DNA of 64,000 nt from Kribbella antiqua (GTDB lineage: Bacteria > Actinomycetota > Actinomycetes > Propionibacteriales > Kribbellaceae), in assembly GCF_004345665.1 (NCBI RefSeq), contig NZ_SLWR01000013.1, forward strand, positions 157,552 through 221,551, read 5' to 3'. A program made the position numbers and the translations under genes. Positions 16,016 to 27,100 of this stretch are shown in pieces (within the stretch, counting starts at the first letter, position 1; the number at the start of each line of letters is the position of its first letter). Below the pieces are notes generated by a model, which made no database searches, was not told the DNA's origin, and saw only the letters and a program-made list of their open reading frames with translations.

Positions 16016-17391
16016 CGAGCTACGAGGAGAAGAAGGCAGAGACAGAGCGTCTGAAGGCGCTGCTTCCCGCGGTGCGCGAGGAGTTGATGCGGATTCCGGG
16101 CGTCTCCCGGGTGGCCGTTGGTGCACGGGAGCGCGCCGGCGAGATCGTCGAGGAGTTCGTCTTCCGCGTGCATGTGGACGAGAAACTGCCCGAGTCCGAA
16201 CTGCCGCCCGACCAGCTCGTCCCGCGCGAGATCGCCGGAGTGCCGACCGACGTCGTGGTGAAGCGGCTGCCGGTCAACGAGATCGGGTTCAACGACGAGA
16301 ACGACCACACCGACTACTCGCCCGAGGTCGGCGGGTCCCGGATCGGGGCGGAAGTGGCCGGAGGCACCGGAACCCTTGGCTGCTTCTGCCGCCGTACGGA
16401 TGACGACAGAGTCGTCCTGCTCAGCAACTGGCATGTCCTGATCGACCCTGGCGGTGACATCGGGGACGGCGTCGGACAGCCGCGGTGGCGCGAGTCGTGC
16501 TGCTGTGCCTGCGGCAAGATCGGCGAAGTCCTCGACTACGACGAAGACCTGGACTGTGCGATCGCCGAACTCGACTCCGACATCGCCTATGCGCCCAAGA
16601 TCCGGCGGATCCTGCGCGCCGACGGCGCCACCGAGCTCGAGGGCCGGATCGAGGGTTCGGCCGCGCCCGTCGTACTGGACGAGGTCTGGAAGGTTGGCGC
16701 GCGTACCGGGCTGACCAGAGGCATGATCACCGATGTCGACCCGGGCCGGGTGGAGATCTCTCCGCTGGATCCGTTCCCGCGGATGAGCAACAAAGGCGAC
16801 TCGGGTTCGGTGTATGTCAGCCTCGCGACCGGCATGGTCTGCGTGCTGCACAACAAGGGCAACGGCAAGGAAGGCTTCGGCATCCCGTTCGACGAGGTGA
16901 TGCTGCAGCTCCACATCGACGTGATCCCGACCGACCCCGACTCCGCCTACACCGTGCTGGACTGGATCGACTCCGACCGTCCGGTTCCGATCAGTACACC
17001 GTACGCCGACGTGGCCGAGCGACTCAGGCTGACGCCGGGTGGTCGCGAGCTGCTGAGGCTCGTGGCGCGGCAGCGGGACGAGTGCCTCGAACTCGTCGAG
17101 AACCACCGCCGCTTCACCATTGCCTGGCATCGGAGCGGCGGACCGGCGTACTTGGCCGCGCTGGCCCGCAGCGTGCGCGATCCAGACTTTCAGATCCCGC
17201 GGCGTTTGGCCGGCGTGGACCGAGCGGAGGCGGTACGACGCCTCACGTCAGCGCTGAGGGCGGTCGGCAGCCCAGAGCTCCTGGCCGATCTGGACCTCTT
17301 CGCGTCGTCTCTCGGGCAAGTGCTCGCTGAGGCCGACACAGCCGAACAGCTTCTGGAGAAGTGGGAGGAAGCCCGGCAGCTCGTCGGGTGA
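16012..17391 (+). CDS. Trypsin-like serine protease-fold protein, copy B
   Basis: A 459-aa paralogue of copy A, starting in its stop (ATGA). Same three-part layout. The triad is His141 (NWHVL), Asp181 (LDCAIA) and Ser264 (KGDSGSVYV), and the cysteine set CFC (124-126) and CCCAC (163-167) is conserved. The C-terminal tail again has FTIAWHRSGGPAYLAALA and the QIPRRLAGVDRAEA segment. The copies are far from identical, so the duplication is old and both have been kept, suggesting different jobs (for example protease plus pseudo-protease, or two substrates), although both triads look intact. Confidence 0.8.
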   Translation: MTSYEEKKAETERLKALLPAVREELMRIPGVSRVAVGARERAGEIVEEFVFRVHVDEKLPESELPPDQLVPREIAGVPTDVVVKRLPVNEIGFNDENDHTDYSPEVGGSRIGAEVAGGTGTLGCFCRRTDDDRVVLLSNWHVLIDPGGDIGDGVGQPRWRESCCCACGKIGEVLDYDEDLDCAIAELDSDIAYAPKIRRILRADGATELEGRIEGSAAPVVLDEVWKVGARTGLTRGMITDVDPGRVEISPLDPFPRMSNKGDSGSVYVSLATGMVCVLHNKGNGKEGFGIPFDEVMLQLHIDVIPTDPDSAYTVLDWIDSDRPVPISTPYADVAERLRLTPGGRELLRLVARQRDECLELVENHRRFTIAWHRSGGPAYLAALARSVRDPDFQIPRRLAGVDRAEAVRRLTSALRAVGSPELLADLDLFASSLGQVLAEADTAEQLLEKWEEARQLVG

Positions 17392-17397
17392 CACGTC

Positions 17398-20300
17398 ATG
17401 GCGGAGGACCCGGGAACACTTGCTGCGATCGCGGCCTCGCTTGCCCGGGTCGTCCAGCCGCTCGAGGACCGGCTTGCCGGTGGTGACCTGAGGCTGCTCC
17501 TGGCCGAACTCGGGCTCAACCTCCCGTCCAGCATCGACGCGGACGCGGCGCTCGGAGCGGCTGGGCAGTCGGCGATGCAACGACTCACCGATCTGCCGGC
17601 GATCATCACCGCGCTCGCAGAGGCCGTGTCGGACGAGGACACCGCCGCGATCGTCGGCAAAGCGCTGGAGCTGGCCAATGCTGTCGGCGGCGTGGTCAAA
17701 GACCTCACCTCACTGGCGAACACGATCAAGTCGCTGGCCGGGACCGACATCCCGGCGGCGGAACTCAATCAGTTCGCCGACCAACTCCCGGGCCGGCTGG
17801 TCGACTACCTCCTTGTCCGCAACCTCGAAGAGCTTCCTGGCGTCGCGGCCGCGCTCGATTTCGTCGGGTTCATCGAGCGGATCGACGCACCGGCTGCGGA
17901 TGCTGCCCATCCCGCGTTTGTGCGGCGGGTCGTGCAGATAGGGCAGCTGACCGCGTTCCTCGCCGATCCGGCCGCGCAGCTCAAGGCCAAGTATCAGTGG
18001 GGCGATCCGGCTTTCACCGGCCTCCCGTTGCTGCAGAAGATCACGTCCCTGTTGACCGGTGCGGGCGTTCCGGCGGTGCTCGATCTCGCCGGGCCGACGC
18101 CCGTACTGGATGTGATGGTGCTGGAGGTCAGTCCGAAGCTGGATGCGCCAATGGGTCTGCGGGTGCGGATCGCCCATCCGCTCGTGATCGACCCGGCGCC
18201 ATTCAGTCAGGACGACTGGGAGATCAGCATCAGCCTGAACACGCAGCTCGAGCCCGGGGTCGAGATCATCATCCAGCCCGATGACGGGGTCTCGCTCAAG
18301 CCGATCGGTACGACACCGGTTCAAGGCGACCTGACCGTGCGCTGGCAGGGCGGCAGCCCGACCGGGACGCCGTACGTCGTGATCGGCGAGCCCGGCGGGA
18401 GCCGGCTGGAGGTGCGGCAGTTCGGCGCGACGGCGAAGGTCGGGTTCGCCTGGAACTCCGCGCTGAGTCAGGGCGAGGGGACGTGGAAGATCGGCGGCGA
18501 CGTGAAGGGCGGCAAGCTCGTCGTGTCGCTGGCTGGTGCCGACGGGTTCCTGGGCAGCATCCTCGGTGGGTTCGGCCTCGAATCCGACTTCGACCTGGGC
18601 ATGGGGTTCTCCTCGGCCGAGGGACTGTTCTTCTCCGGCTCGGCCACGCTCGACATCCAGTTGCCACTGCACGTGCAACTCGGGCCGGTCGAGTTGAGTG
18701 CGCTGACCATCACCGTGGGACTCGGCGATTCCAGCTTCCCGATCGGCTTGCGCACCAACCTCAAGGCTGCCCTTGGTCCGCTGCAAGGTGTCATCGAGCA
18801 GGTTGGCGTCGGCGCGGAGGTGAGCCTGCCGGCGGACCGCCAGGGCAACGCGGGCCCGGTCGACTTCGAGCTGAAGTTCCTGCCACCCAAGGGCGTCGGG
18901 CTGTCACTGGACGTCGGTGTGGTCAAAGGCGGCGGCTACCTGTTCATCGATCCCGAGCGCGGTGAGTACGCCGGTGCCCTGGAGCTCGCACTGTTCGGAG
19001 TCGTCACGGTCAAGGCGATCGGCATCATCAGCACGAGGATGCCGGACGGGTCGACCGGGTTCTCGCTGCTGATCGCGATGTCGGTCGAGTTCGGCACCGG
19101 CATCCAGCTCGGTTTCGGGTTCACCTTGCTGGCGGTCGGCGGCATCGTCGGGCTGAACCGGACGATGAACCTGCAGGCGCTGGCCGACGGTGTGCGGACC
19201 GGCGCGATCGAGTCGGTGATGTTCCCGCGCGACATCATCGCCAACGCGCCGAAGATCATCAGCGACCTGCGCACCTTCTTCCCGCCGCGGAACGGCAAGT
19301 TCCTGATCGGCCCGATGCTCAAGCTCGGCTGGGGTACGCCGACGGTGGCCAGCATCTCGCTCGGGATCATCATCGAGATCCCCGGCAACCTCGCCGTCGT
19401 CGGGGTGGTCAAGGTCGCGATCCCGGCCGACGACGTGGCGCTGATCGTGTTGCAGGTCAGCTTCATCGGGGCGATCGAGCCGGACAAGAAGCGGGTCTGG
19501 TTCTTCGCGTCGCTGTTCGAGTCCCGGATAATGTTCCTCACCATCGAAGGCGAGATGGGCCTGCTGGTTGCCTTCGGCGACGACGCGAACTTCGTCCTCA
19601 GCGTCGGCGGCTTCCACCCGCGGTTCGCACCGCCCCCGCTGCCGTTCCCGAGCCCGCGACGGGTGGCGATCGACCTGATCAACACGCCGGTCGCCCGGGT
19701 GCGGATCGAGGGATACTTCGCCGTCACCACCAACACGGTCCAGTTCGGCGCCCGGATCGAGGTCTTCTTCGGGCTGAGTGCGCTGAACGTCCAGGGCCAT
19801 CTCGCCATCGACGCACTGTTCCAGTTCTCGCCGTTCTACTTCGTCGTCGAGATCTCCGCCTCCTTCTCGGTGAAGGCTTTCGGAGTCGGGGTCTTCTCCG
19901 TCGGCATCCGTGGGACCTTGCAAGGACCGGCGCCGTGGAACATCAAGGGCCATGGGTCGATCTCGTTGCTGTTCTTCGACATCGGTGTCGACTTCGAGAA
20001 GACCTGGGGCGACGCCAGGAACACCGAGCTGCCGCCCGTCGCGGTGCTGCCGATCCTCGAGAGTGAGCTGAAGAAGGTCGAGAACTGGCGCGCGATCCTG
20101 CCGGCCGGAACCAACCTGCTGGTGTCGCTCCGGCCGATGCCGGCGGCGGAGGTCGCGCTGATCCTGCATCCCGTCGGTGTACTGCGAATCTCGCAGCGAG
20201 CGGTGCCACTCGACCTGAAGCTGGACAAGGTCGGCGCGCAGAAGCCGAGTGATGTGAGCAAGCTGTCCGTCGTGGTGACCGGCGGTGGTCTGGCCCGGAA

Positions 20301-20796
20301 GGACGATGCCTTCGAGCCGTTCGCGCCCGCGCAGTTCCAGAACTTCACCGACGCGGAGAAGCTGTCGAAGCCGGCCTTCGCACCAGAGCACTCCGGGGTC
20401 GACCTGTCGGCCGCCGGGGACGACGTCCGTTCGTCGGTGATGGTTCGCCGGGTGGTCCGGTACGAGGAGATCATCATCGACACCTTGTACAGACGGTTCG
20501 CCCGCAGGTTCCGCGGCTACTTCGGGGTGCTGTTCAGCTTCTTTCTCAACGGCGCGGCGGTCGCGCATTGCGAGTTGTCCAAAGCGGTCAAGACGAAGCT
20601 GCAGCCGTTCGAGGACAAGATCGACGTACGACCGGAGACGTTCACGGTCGCGATGCAGTCGACCAACCGCGCGTACTCGACTGCATCCTTCTACAGCGAG
20701 GCGAGTGCGCGGGAGTTCATGGCGAGTCAAGTCGCCGTGGATCCCGACCTGGCTGACGCCGTCCACGTGATTCCCAGCTTCGAGGTGGCGCTATGA
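17398..20796 (+). CDS. Large DUF6603-like protein
   Basis: A 1132-aa protein six bases after copy B. The N-terminal 230 residues are helical and Ala/Leu-rich. The rest is a long run of alternating strands rich in Gly and Val, such as GVVTVKAIGIISTRM, SLGIIIEIPGNLAVVGVVKVAIP and FVLSVGGFHPRFAPPPLPFP. The last pattern is one I associate with DUF6603, a family of unknown role in bacteria and fungi. The repeating amphipathic strands suggest a long beta structure (barrel, solenoid or groove). No signal peptide. Its place in a coupled operon implies joint assembly with the next three proteins. Confidence 0.65.
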   Translation: MAEDPGTLAAIAASLARVVQPLEDRLAGGDLRLLLAELGLNLPSSIDADAALGAAGQSAMQRLTDLPAIITALAEAVSDEDTAAIVGKALELANAVGGVVKDLTSLANTIKSLAGTDIPAAELNQFADQLPGRLVDYLLVRNLEELPGVAAALDFVGFIERIDAPAADAAHPAFVRRVVQIGQLTAFLADPAAQLKAKYQWGDPAFTGLPLLQKITSLLTGAGVPAVLDLAGPTPVLDVMVLEVSPKLDAPMGLRVRIAHPLVIDPAPFSQDDWEISISLNTQLEPGVEIIIQPDDGVSLKPIGTTPVQGDLTVRWQGGSPTGTPYVVIGEPGGSRLEVRQFGATAKVGFAWNSALSQGEGTWKIGGDVKGGKLVVSLAGADGFLGSILGGFGLESDFDLGMGFSSAEGLFFSGSATLDIQLPLHVQLGPVELSALTITVGLGDSSFPIGLRTNLKAALGPLQGVIEQVGVGAEVSLPADRQGNAGPVDFELKFLPPKGVGLSLDVGVVKGGGYLFIDPERGEYAGALELALFGVVTVKAIGIISTRMPDGSTGFSLLIAMSVEFGTGIQLGFGFTLLAVGGIVGLNRTMNLQALADGVRTGAIESVMFPRDIIANAPKIISDLRTFFPPRNGKFLIGPMLKLGWGTPTVASISLGIIIEIPGNLAVVGVVKVAIPADDVALIVLQVSFIGAIEPDKKRVWFFASLFESRIMFLTIEGEMGLLVAFGDDANFVLSVGGFHPRFAPPPLPFPSPRRVAIDLINTPVARVRIEGYFAVTTNTVQFGARIEVFFGLSALNVQGHLAIDALFQFSPFYFVVEISASFSVKAFGVGVFSVGIRGTLQGPAPWNIKGHGSISLLFFDIGVDFEKTWGDARNTELPPVAVLPILESELKKVENWRAILPAGTNLLVSLRPMPAAEVALILHPVGVLRISQRAVPLDLKLDKVGAQKPSDVSKLSVVVTGGGLARKDDAFEPFAPAQFQNFTDAEKLSKPAFAPEHSGVDLSAAGDDVRSSVMVRRVVRYEEIIIDTLYRRFARRFRGYFGVLFSFFLNGAAVAHCELSKAVKTKLQPFEDKIDVRPETFTVAMQSTNRAYSTASFYSEASAREFMASQVAVDPDLADAVHVIPSFEVAL

Positions 20797-23700
20797 GCCC
20801 GGCCCTCGGGACGTATTCCTTCCTGCCCTGGCTGCGGCAAGGGCTGGCGAATCAGATCCAGTCGCCGGACTTCGCCGACGTGAAGGTCCGGGCTCAGATC
20901 ACCGTGGATCTCGAAGCCCGCGGGGAGAAGCTGGCCGGCGGCAGCCAGAGTGCTCCGGTCGGCCGACCGGTGTCCCTGTTCGGTCCCGGCGACATCGTCG
21001 GTATCGACCGGCGGGCCATCGTCCGGGTCGAGCCGCGGGACTGGATCACCAACTTCGAGCCGAATCACCTGCCACAGATCGAGTTCTACGACGAGGACTT
21101 CCCCTGGCGCTACACACCGGCCGCGCCCGATGTCGCCCGCGGTCGACTCCGGCCCTGGCTAGCACTCGTCGTACTGGCCGAAGGCGAGTTCACCGAAGGC
21201 ACCGACACCAGGAGCAAGCCACTGCCGTACGTCGATGTGCCGGATCTCTCGGTGTTCCCGAAAGCGGAGGAGCTGTGGGCCTGGGCGCATGTCCACGTCA
21301 ACCGGAGCCTCGCCGACAACGATGGCGAGTTCCGCTCGACCGACATGGGCAAGGTGATTCCGAAGCTGGTCGCGACCCTGGCGGAGAATCCGGACCTCGC
21401 CTACTCGCGGCTGCTGTGCCCACGGAAGCTGGCCGAGAACACGGCGTACCACGCCTTCCTGATGCCGACCTTCGAGTCCGGTCGCCGCGCAGGCCTCGGG
21501 CTCGAGCTGGCCGATGTCGTCGCGACCATGTCGGCGTGGGATCCGGCCGCCAGACCGCAGGGTCAGTCCTTTCCCTTCTACCATCGCTGGTTCTTCCGCA
21601 CCGGTACGTCCGGCGACTTCGAGACCTTGGTGCGCCTGCTCGTTCCGAGGGTGGTCGATCCCCGGGTCGGCTTCCGCGAGCTGGACCTGCAGGAGCCGGG
21701 ATCGACTGTCGACGGCGTCGACAACCCTGACCTCGGCGGCATCCTCAAGCTGGGCGGCGCACTCCAGCCACCGTCGAAGGTGCCGCCTGATCCGCCTGAT
21801 GTCTTCGAGCTGTGGGACGACCCGTTCCCGCGTCCACTGCAGCTCGACCTGGCCCGGCTGCTGAACCTGCCCGACGAATACCAGCTCGCCGGCGATCCCG
21901 ACCCGATCATCACCCCGCCGCTGTACGGAACCTGGCACGCCCTCACCAAGCGGGTCCTCACCGAGCACGACGGTACGCCGATCACCCCGAACGACAACTG
22001 GATCCACCGGCTCAACCTCGACCCCCGATTCCGGGCCGCGGCCGGGATCGGCACCAAGGTCATCCAGGATCAGCAAGAGAAGTTCATGGACGCCGCTTGG
22101 GAACAGATCGGCAAGGTCCTCGAGGCCCAGCGCCGCATCTGGCTCGGCCAGTTCGGTCTCCTCGTCTCGGATGTCTGGTACGACGCTCACCTCGTGCCGG
22201 CCGTCGGCGTCAGCCGGCAGCAGGGATTGTTGCTCTTGGCACCGTTGAACAAGCGGATCGTCGGCGACGGCGTCACGCTGCACCACACGTTCCGCGAGGC
22301 GTTCGTGCAGCCCACCATCACGTCCTCCGCGCTGCGCCGGGCGGTCCGGCCGCGCGGTCGATTGATCCAGTCACTCCCGTTCGACGCCACGCATGCTCCG
22401 GGCCAGTTGCTCGAGCGCGTGAACGACGAAGAAGTCAGTGCTGCGCCGCCCAAGGTCGCGCCGCCCGGCGTTCTGACCGGCGAGGAGGCGGCTGCTCAGG
22501 CGCAACCGGCCGGAGTGCCGCCCGTCGTACTGGAATGGTTGAGGCGTTACCCGTTCCTGCCGGTGCTGGTGTTCCTGGCTGCCGCCGTACTTGGGGCGTT
22601 GCTGTTCATCTTGCTGCCTTGGCTCATCGGTCTGATCCTGGCGCTGTTCGTTCTCGGCGCTGGGTTCCTGCTCTATCGACTGCTGACGCGGTGGGCGCGC
22701 GCAGGGCAAGCGGCCGACCTGGTGGATCTCACCGCGTTGACGCCGGAGCTGATCGACCGCCTGCCGGGCTTTTCGGACTTCACCATCAGCGAGCCTGGGG
22801 CAGGCGTGGTGCCACGTCGGCCGGGAGTCGACAGCGTCGAGGCCGTGCGGTTCAAGCAGGCGCTGCGGGACACGTTCGGCGGCGTGCAGGACAGCGTCGA
22901 GGCCGGGCGTCCACCGAAGCGTTTCAGGCTCGATCTTCAGGGTCTCGCGACGTCGGCGATCGAGGCCGTGAAGCCGGTCCGGACGATCCCGAAGCGAGTG
23001 CTGTCCGGGATCGTCCTGCCGCCCCGAATCACCGACGACCTGGTCGAACCCCCGCGGGAGACCTTCGTCGAACCGATGGCCTATCCCGTCATCGACCAGC
23101 CGATGTACGAGCCGCTGAAGAACCTGTCGTCGGAGTTGTTCCTGCCGAACATCAACCTGATCGAGCCGAACAGCATCACCTTGCTGCAGACCAATCAGCG
23201 CTTCATCGAGTCGTACCTGGTCGGCCTCAACCACGAGTTCGCTCGCGAGCTGCTCTGGCGCGAGTATCCGACCGATCAGCGCGGGTCGACCTTCCGGCAG
23301 TTCTGGGACGTCCGCGGTTTCTTCAACGCCGAGAACCTCGACGACGAAGCGCTGAAGGAGAAGCTGCGCGACATCCCGCCGCTGCATCTCTGGCCGAAGG
23401 CTTCACTGCTCGGTACGCACGACCATCGCGAGCTGCCGGGCGAGAACGAAGAGGAACTCGTCCTGGTGATCCGGGGCGAACTGCTGAAGCGCTATCCGAA
23501 TGCGGTGATCTATGCGCATCGAGCCTGCTGGCAGCGCAAGAGCGTCACCCCGGCAGATGCGAATCGCGAGCCCTGCGCACGCTCCGGCGCGATCGACAAC
23601 ACCGTCGAGCGGCGGCTCGTCTCACTGACCGCGGCGGAGGAGGAACGGCCGCCGACCAGCAAGATCCTCACGCCGCTGTACGAGGCCAAGGTGGATCCGG

Positions 23701-24101
23701 ACATCTACTTCTTCGGTTTCGACCTGACCTCGAAGGACGCCAAGGGTGAGTCGGGTGAGGAGCCGGACGACGACCCCGGCTGGTTCTTCGTCATCAAGCA
23801 GCGCCCCGGAGAGCCGCAGTTCGGCCTCGACAACGAGCAGAGTCCGGATCTCCAGGTGTGGAACGACCTGTCCTGGCCGTTGATCCAGCCGGCGGCGGCC
23901 GGAGCGCATATCGACATCGCGAGTGCGCCGGCGCAGCTGAGCGTCGCCAATCCGGGCAGCTCCGACGAGAAGTATCCGCAGTACCTCGACGACAGGAACA
24001 TCCAGTGGAACCGGAACACGATGAGCTCAGCTGATCTGGCCTACATGACCTTCCAGGCGCCGGTGCTGGTCGCCGTACACGCGCACGAGATCCTGCCGTG
24101 A
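20793..24101 (+). CDS. Large protein of unknown function with a central membrane segment
   Basis: A 1102-aa protein starting in the previous stop (ATGA). I do not recognise a characterised domain. Residues about 585-630 form two closely spaced transmembrane helices (FLPVLVFLAAAVLGALLFIL; LIGLILALFVLGAGFLLYRLL), so it is probably membrane-anchored with large soluble domains on both sides. Near residue 820 there is a striking conserved-looking block, GLNHEFARELLWREYPTDQ then RGSTFRQFWDVRGFF. The N-terminal part (LPWLRQGLANQI, DITVDL-like strands) and the C-terminal IQWNRNTMSSADLAYMTFQ look like ordered domains. It may tether the complex made with its operon partners. Confidence 0.6.
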   Translation: MSPALGTYSFLPWLRQGLANQIQSPDFADVKVRAQITVDLEARGEKLAGGSQSAPVGRPVSLFGPGDIVGIDRRAIVRVEPRDWITNFEPNHLPQIEFYDEDFPWRYTPAAPDVARGRLRPWLALVVLAEGEFTEGTDTRSKPLPYVDVPDLSVFPKAEELWAWAHVHVNRSLADNDGEFRSTDMGKVIPKLVATLAENPDLAYSRLLCPRKLAENTAYHAFLMPTFESGRRAGLGLELADVVATMSAWDPAARPQGQSFPFYHRWFFRTGTSGDFETLVRLLVPRVVDPRVGFRELDLQEPGSTVDGVDNPDLGGILKLGGALQPPSKVPPDPPDVFELWDDPFPRPLQLDLARLLNLPDEYQLAGDPDPIITPPLYGTWHALTKRVLTEHDGTPITPNDNWIHRLNLDPRFRAAAGIGTKVIQDQQEKFMDAAWEQIGKVLEAQRRIWLGQFGLLVSDVWYDAHLVPAVGVSRQQGLLLLAPLNKRIVGDGVTLHHTFREAFVQPTITSSALRRAVRPRGRLIQSLPFDATHAPGQLLERVNDEEVSAAPPKVAPPGVLTGEEAAAQAQPAGVPPVVLEWLRRYPFLPVLVFLAAAVLGALLFILLPWLIGLILALFVLGAGFLLYRLLTRWARAGQAADLVDLTALTPELIDRLPGFSDFTISEPGAGVVPRRPGVDSVEAVRFKQALRDTFGGVQDSVEAGRPPKRFRLDLQGLATSAIEAVKPVRTIPKRVLSGIVLPPRITDDLVEPPRETFVEPMAYPVIDQPMYEPLKNLSSELFLPNINLIEPNSITLLQTNQRFIESYLVGLNHEFARELLWREYPTDQRGSTFRQFWDVRGFFNAENLDDEALKEKLRDIPPLHLWPKASLLGTHDHRELPGENEEELVLVIRGELLKRYPNAVIYAHRACWQRKSVTPADANREPCARSGAIDNTVERRLVSLTAAEEERPPTSKILTPLYEAKVDPDIYFFGFDLTSKDAKGESGEEPDDDPGWFFVIKQRPGEPQFGLDNEQSPDLQVWNDLSWPLIQPAAAGAHIDIASAPAQLSVANPGSSDEKYPQYLDDRNIQWNRNTMSSADLAYMTFQAPVLVAVHAHEILP

Positions 24102-27100
24102 CCGACTTCACCGACCTCCGCGTACAGCTCCGGCATGCCCGGGAGCAGGTCAGCGGTATCGCGAGCCAGTCGGCCGCACTCGTCGAGCGGCTGAAGCAGA
24201 TCGACGTACGCACGGCTCAGTTGAACCGGGTCGCCTCGGCCGGCAACGAGGCGTACGACGCACAGCGGGCGGAGCTGGAGCGGGACCGGCGCGAGGTCGT
24301 CGCGGCTCTCGAGGAACTCCGGCGCAGTCGTCGCGAGGCGATCGCGGTCGAGGCGGAACTGGCCGGACAGTTCGGCGAATTCACTGACCCGCGGGAGGGG
24401 CTCGCCCGGCTGGACGACGGCATTCCGATCCTGATGATGCCGGTCCGGGTGGAGACGCGTTTCAAGAAGGATGAGCTGTGGGTCCGGGTGTTCCCGGACG
24501 ACTGCTGGGTTGACGGATTCGACCCGGAGCTGTCCGAGACCGAGCTGACCAACGTACGCCGGTACTGGACCGGGATCTGGCAAGCCGGCGGCATCGAGGA
24601 TCAGGAACGCGGCGCGTGGACCGTGCTGGTCGAGGCCCACGGGTCCGGGCGAGCAGGGTGGATCGTCGACGCCTACCAGCCGGCCAATCTCGCGGACAAG
24701 CCGGTGAAGGTGCGGGCCGAGGACGTCGTACTCACGGTGCCTGTGGAGAGCGCATTGGCCGACGCCGACGCGGTCGCCGGCTACTGGAGAGATCTGTGGC
24801 TCGCGGATGGATCGGCGGCTGGGTCCGCGGCCGCGGAGGCGGCGCTCGAGGCTGCGGTGGGAGCCGCTCGGGCGGACGAGATCCGGGCCGGCTTCGTTCC
24901 GGCGAACTTCACGGCGGCCGTTACCGGCGGGCTGACGAAGGCGGAGGTTGCCGTCTCGGTGGCGTTTGTCGAGCTGCCTGCGATCGCTACGAGGGAGAGC
25001 GCTTGGTCGAGTGCGCCGCGCGCCACGATCCTTCCGGACCGGTTCGTGTTCCTCGGGTACGAGCAGGCCGGCGGTCAGCCGTCGGTGATCCGAGTCGGTA
25101 CGCCGGTTCCGTCGCCGCTGGTCGTCGGGCCCAACCCGTCCGCGCCGGCGGCGGAGCAGCTGCACCACGACGAGCACGGCAACCTGGTGATCCCGGACGA
25201 GCTCGCCTGGCTGGTGGACTTCGACGCGGCGGAGAAGGTCGGGATGGCGATGCGGATCTCGCTGACGCCGACGCAGGCTTCGCGCGGGTTCGATCGGGTG
25301 CTGGTGCTCGGCGTACGGCTCAGTGCCGACGAAGAAACCGCACAGACGGAACTGGAGACGTTGCTGCGGCACCACTCCTACAAGGGGAGCGGGCTCGCGG
25401 TGGTGCCGCAGGGGACCCCCACCAACAACACCGAGGCTGTCGGCACCGGCTTCGACCGGCAGGACGACGCGGACGAGAGCTTCGACGACCGCCGGCAGCC
25501 GTTGTTCCTGGCGCAGAGTGGCTGGCTCGACAAGGCCGACGGTCAGTGGCTCGCGGAGTACCTCGGTGTCGATCCCGGCTTGTTCTCCACCACCCACGCC
25601 GCGGATACGCAGGACCAGTTGACCGCGCGGGCGATGAACACCGCGCTCTGGCCGGCGACGATGGGCTATTGGATGGAAACGATGATGGCGCCGGTCTTCG
25701 ACGACAGTGCGATCGAGACCACCCGCGAGTTCTTCACCCGGTTCGTGATCGGTGCCGGCGCGTGTCCCGCGATCCGGATCGGTCAGCAGCCGTACGGGAT
25801 CTTGCCCGCGACGCCGCTGTCGCGGATGAACTGGCTCGAGCAACGGCCTGATCGGGTTCAGGACTTCGGCCAGTTGCAGCGGCTCTACCGAGTTCTTCTC
25901 GACCTCAAGACCGACTTCGACGGCATGGTCCCGAACCTGTCCAGGGTCGGCGCGAGCGGCGATCCCCATGCACTGTTGCTCGATGTTCTCGGCCTGCATC
26001 CCGGGTCGGTCGAGTGGTCGCAGCGGTACGCCGAAAGCCTCAAGACGCTGTTCAACCGGCTGAACCTGCTGGGCTTCGGCGGGCTGATCCAGAAGCTGCT
26101 GATCGCGGCGCAGCGTCAGGCCGCCCGGCAGAAGCTGACCGACCTGGGCGGGGTCGGAGAGGCGGATCCGAAGATCCTCGACCTCGTCTTCGCCGGGAAG
26201 CACAACGTGCTCAAGGGCGGCGTCATCGACGACGTACCGCTGTCGGAATCGGACCCGATCCGGCCGTCGACCGACGACGGCAGGAACTACCTCGAGTGGC
26301 TAATCGACGCGGCCAACACCTCACTCGACGCGCTGTATCAGCAGAAGGGATTCGTCGACAACAAGCGACCGGCCGCACTCCTCTATCTGCTCCTCCGGCA
26401 TGCGCTCCAACTCGGCTACTCCGACGTCAGCATCCGGCTGCATCAGGACGCCGGTCTCTACACGGCCGCGCAAGCTGCGATCGCCCGCGCCGACGACCCG
26501 TTCCTGCATGTCCGGGACAACAAGCTGGTCAGCGAGAGCCGTTATCAGCCGTTGTACGTCGCGGCGACGGAGATCACCGGGACTCCGGACAAACCGGTGC
26601 ACGAGTTCATCGGCGAGCGTTTGAGGGCCCTTCAACTGCACTTTCACCTCAGCGATCAGCTGGCCGCACTCGACCGGCTGAAGGACCAGCCGACCGCCGT
26701 ACTGGAGCGAGCGTTGGCGGACCACGTCGATCTGTGTTCCTATCGGCTCGACGCCTGGCTGCTCGGGCTGGTGAACGTGCAGCTGGCCATGATGCGCGGC
26801 CTGCGCGACGGGTCGGAGACACCGGCCCGCCAAGGCATCCACCTCGGTGGGTACGCGTGGCTCGAGGACCTGCGGCCGGACCGGCGAGAGCTGATCCCGG
26901 TCGAGCTCGATGAGGAACTGGCGACCATCTTCGCCGGCGACTCGCCATTGCTTGCCGACAGCACCAATCAGGGCTACGTGCATGCTCCGTCGCTGAACCA
27001 TGCGGTTGCGGCCGCCGTACTGCGCAATGGCTTCCTGTCGAACGCGAGTCAGGCGAATCGGCAGACGATGGCCGTCAACCTCACTTCGGAGCGGGTTCGT

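Noticed and set aside
18904..20766. Minus-strand open frame of 620 codons
   Set aside because: Antisense to the DUF6603-like gene; translation is Asp/Arg/Gln-rich, typical of a GC-rich shadow frame.
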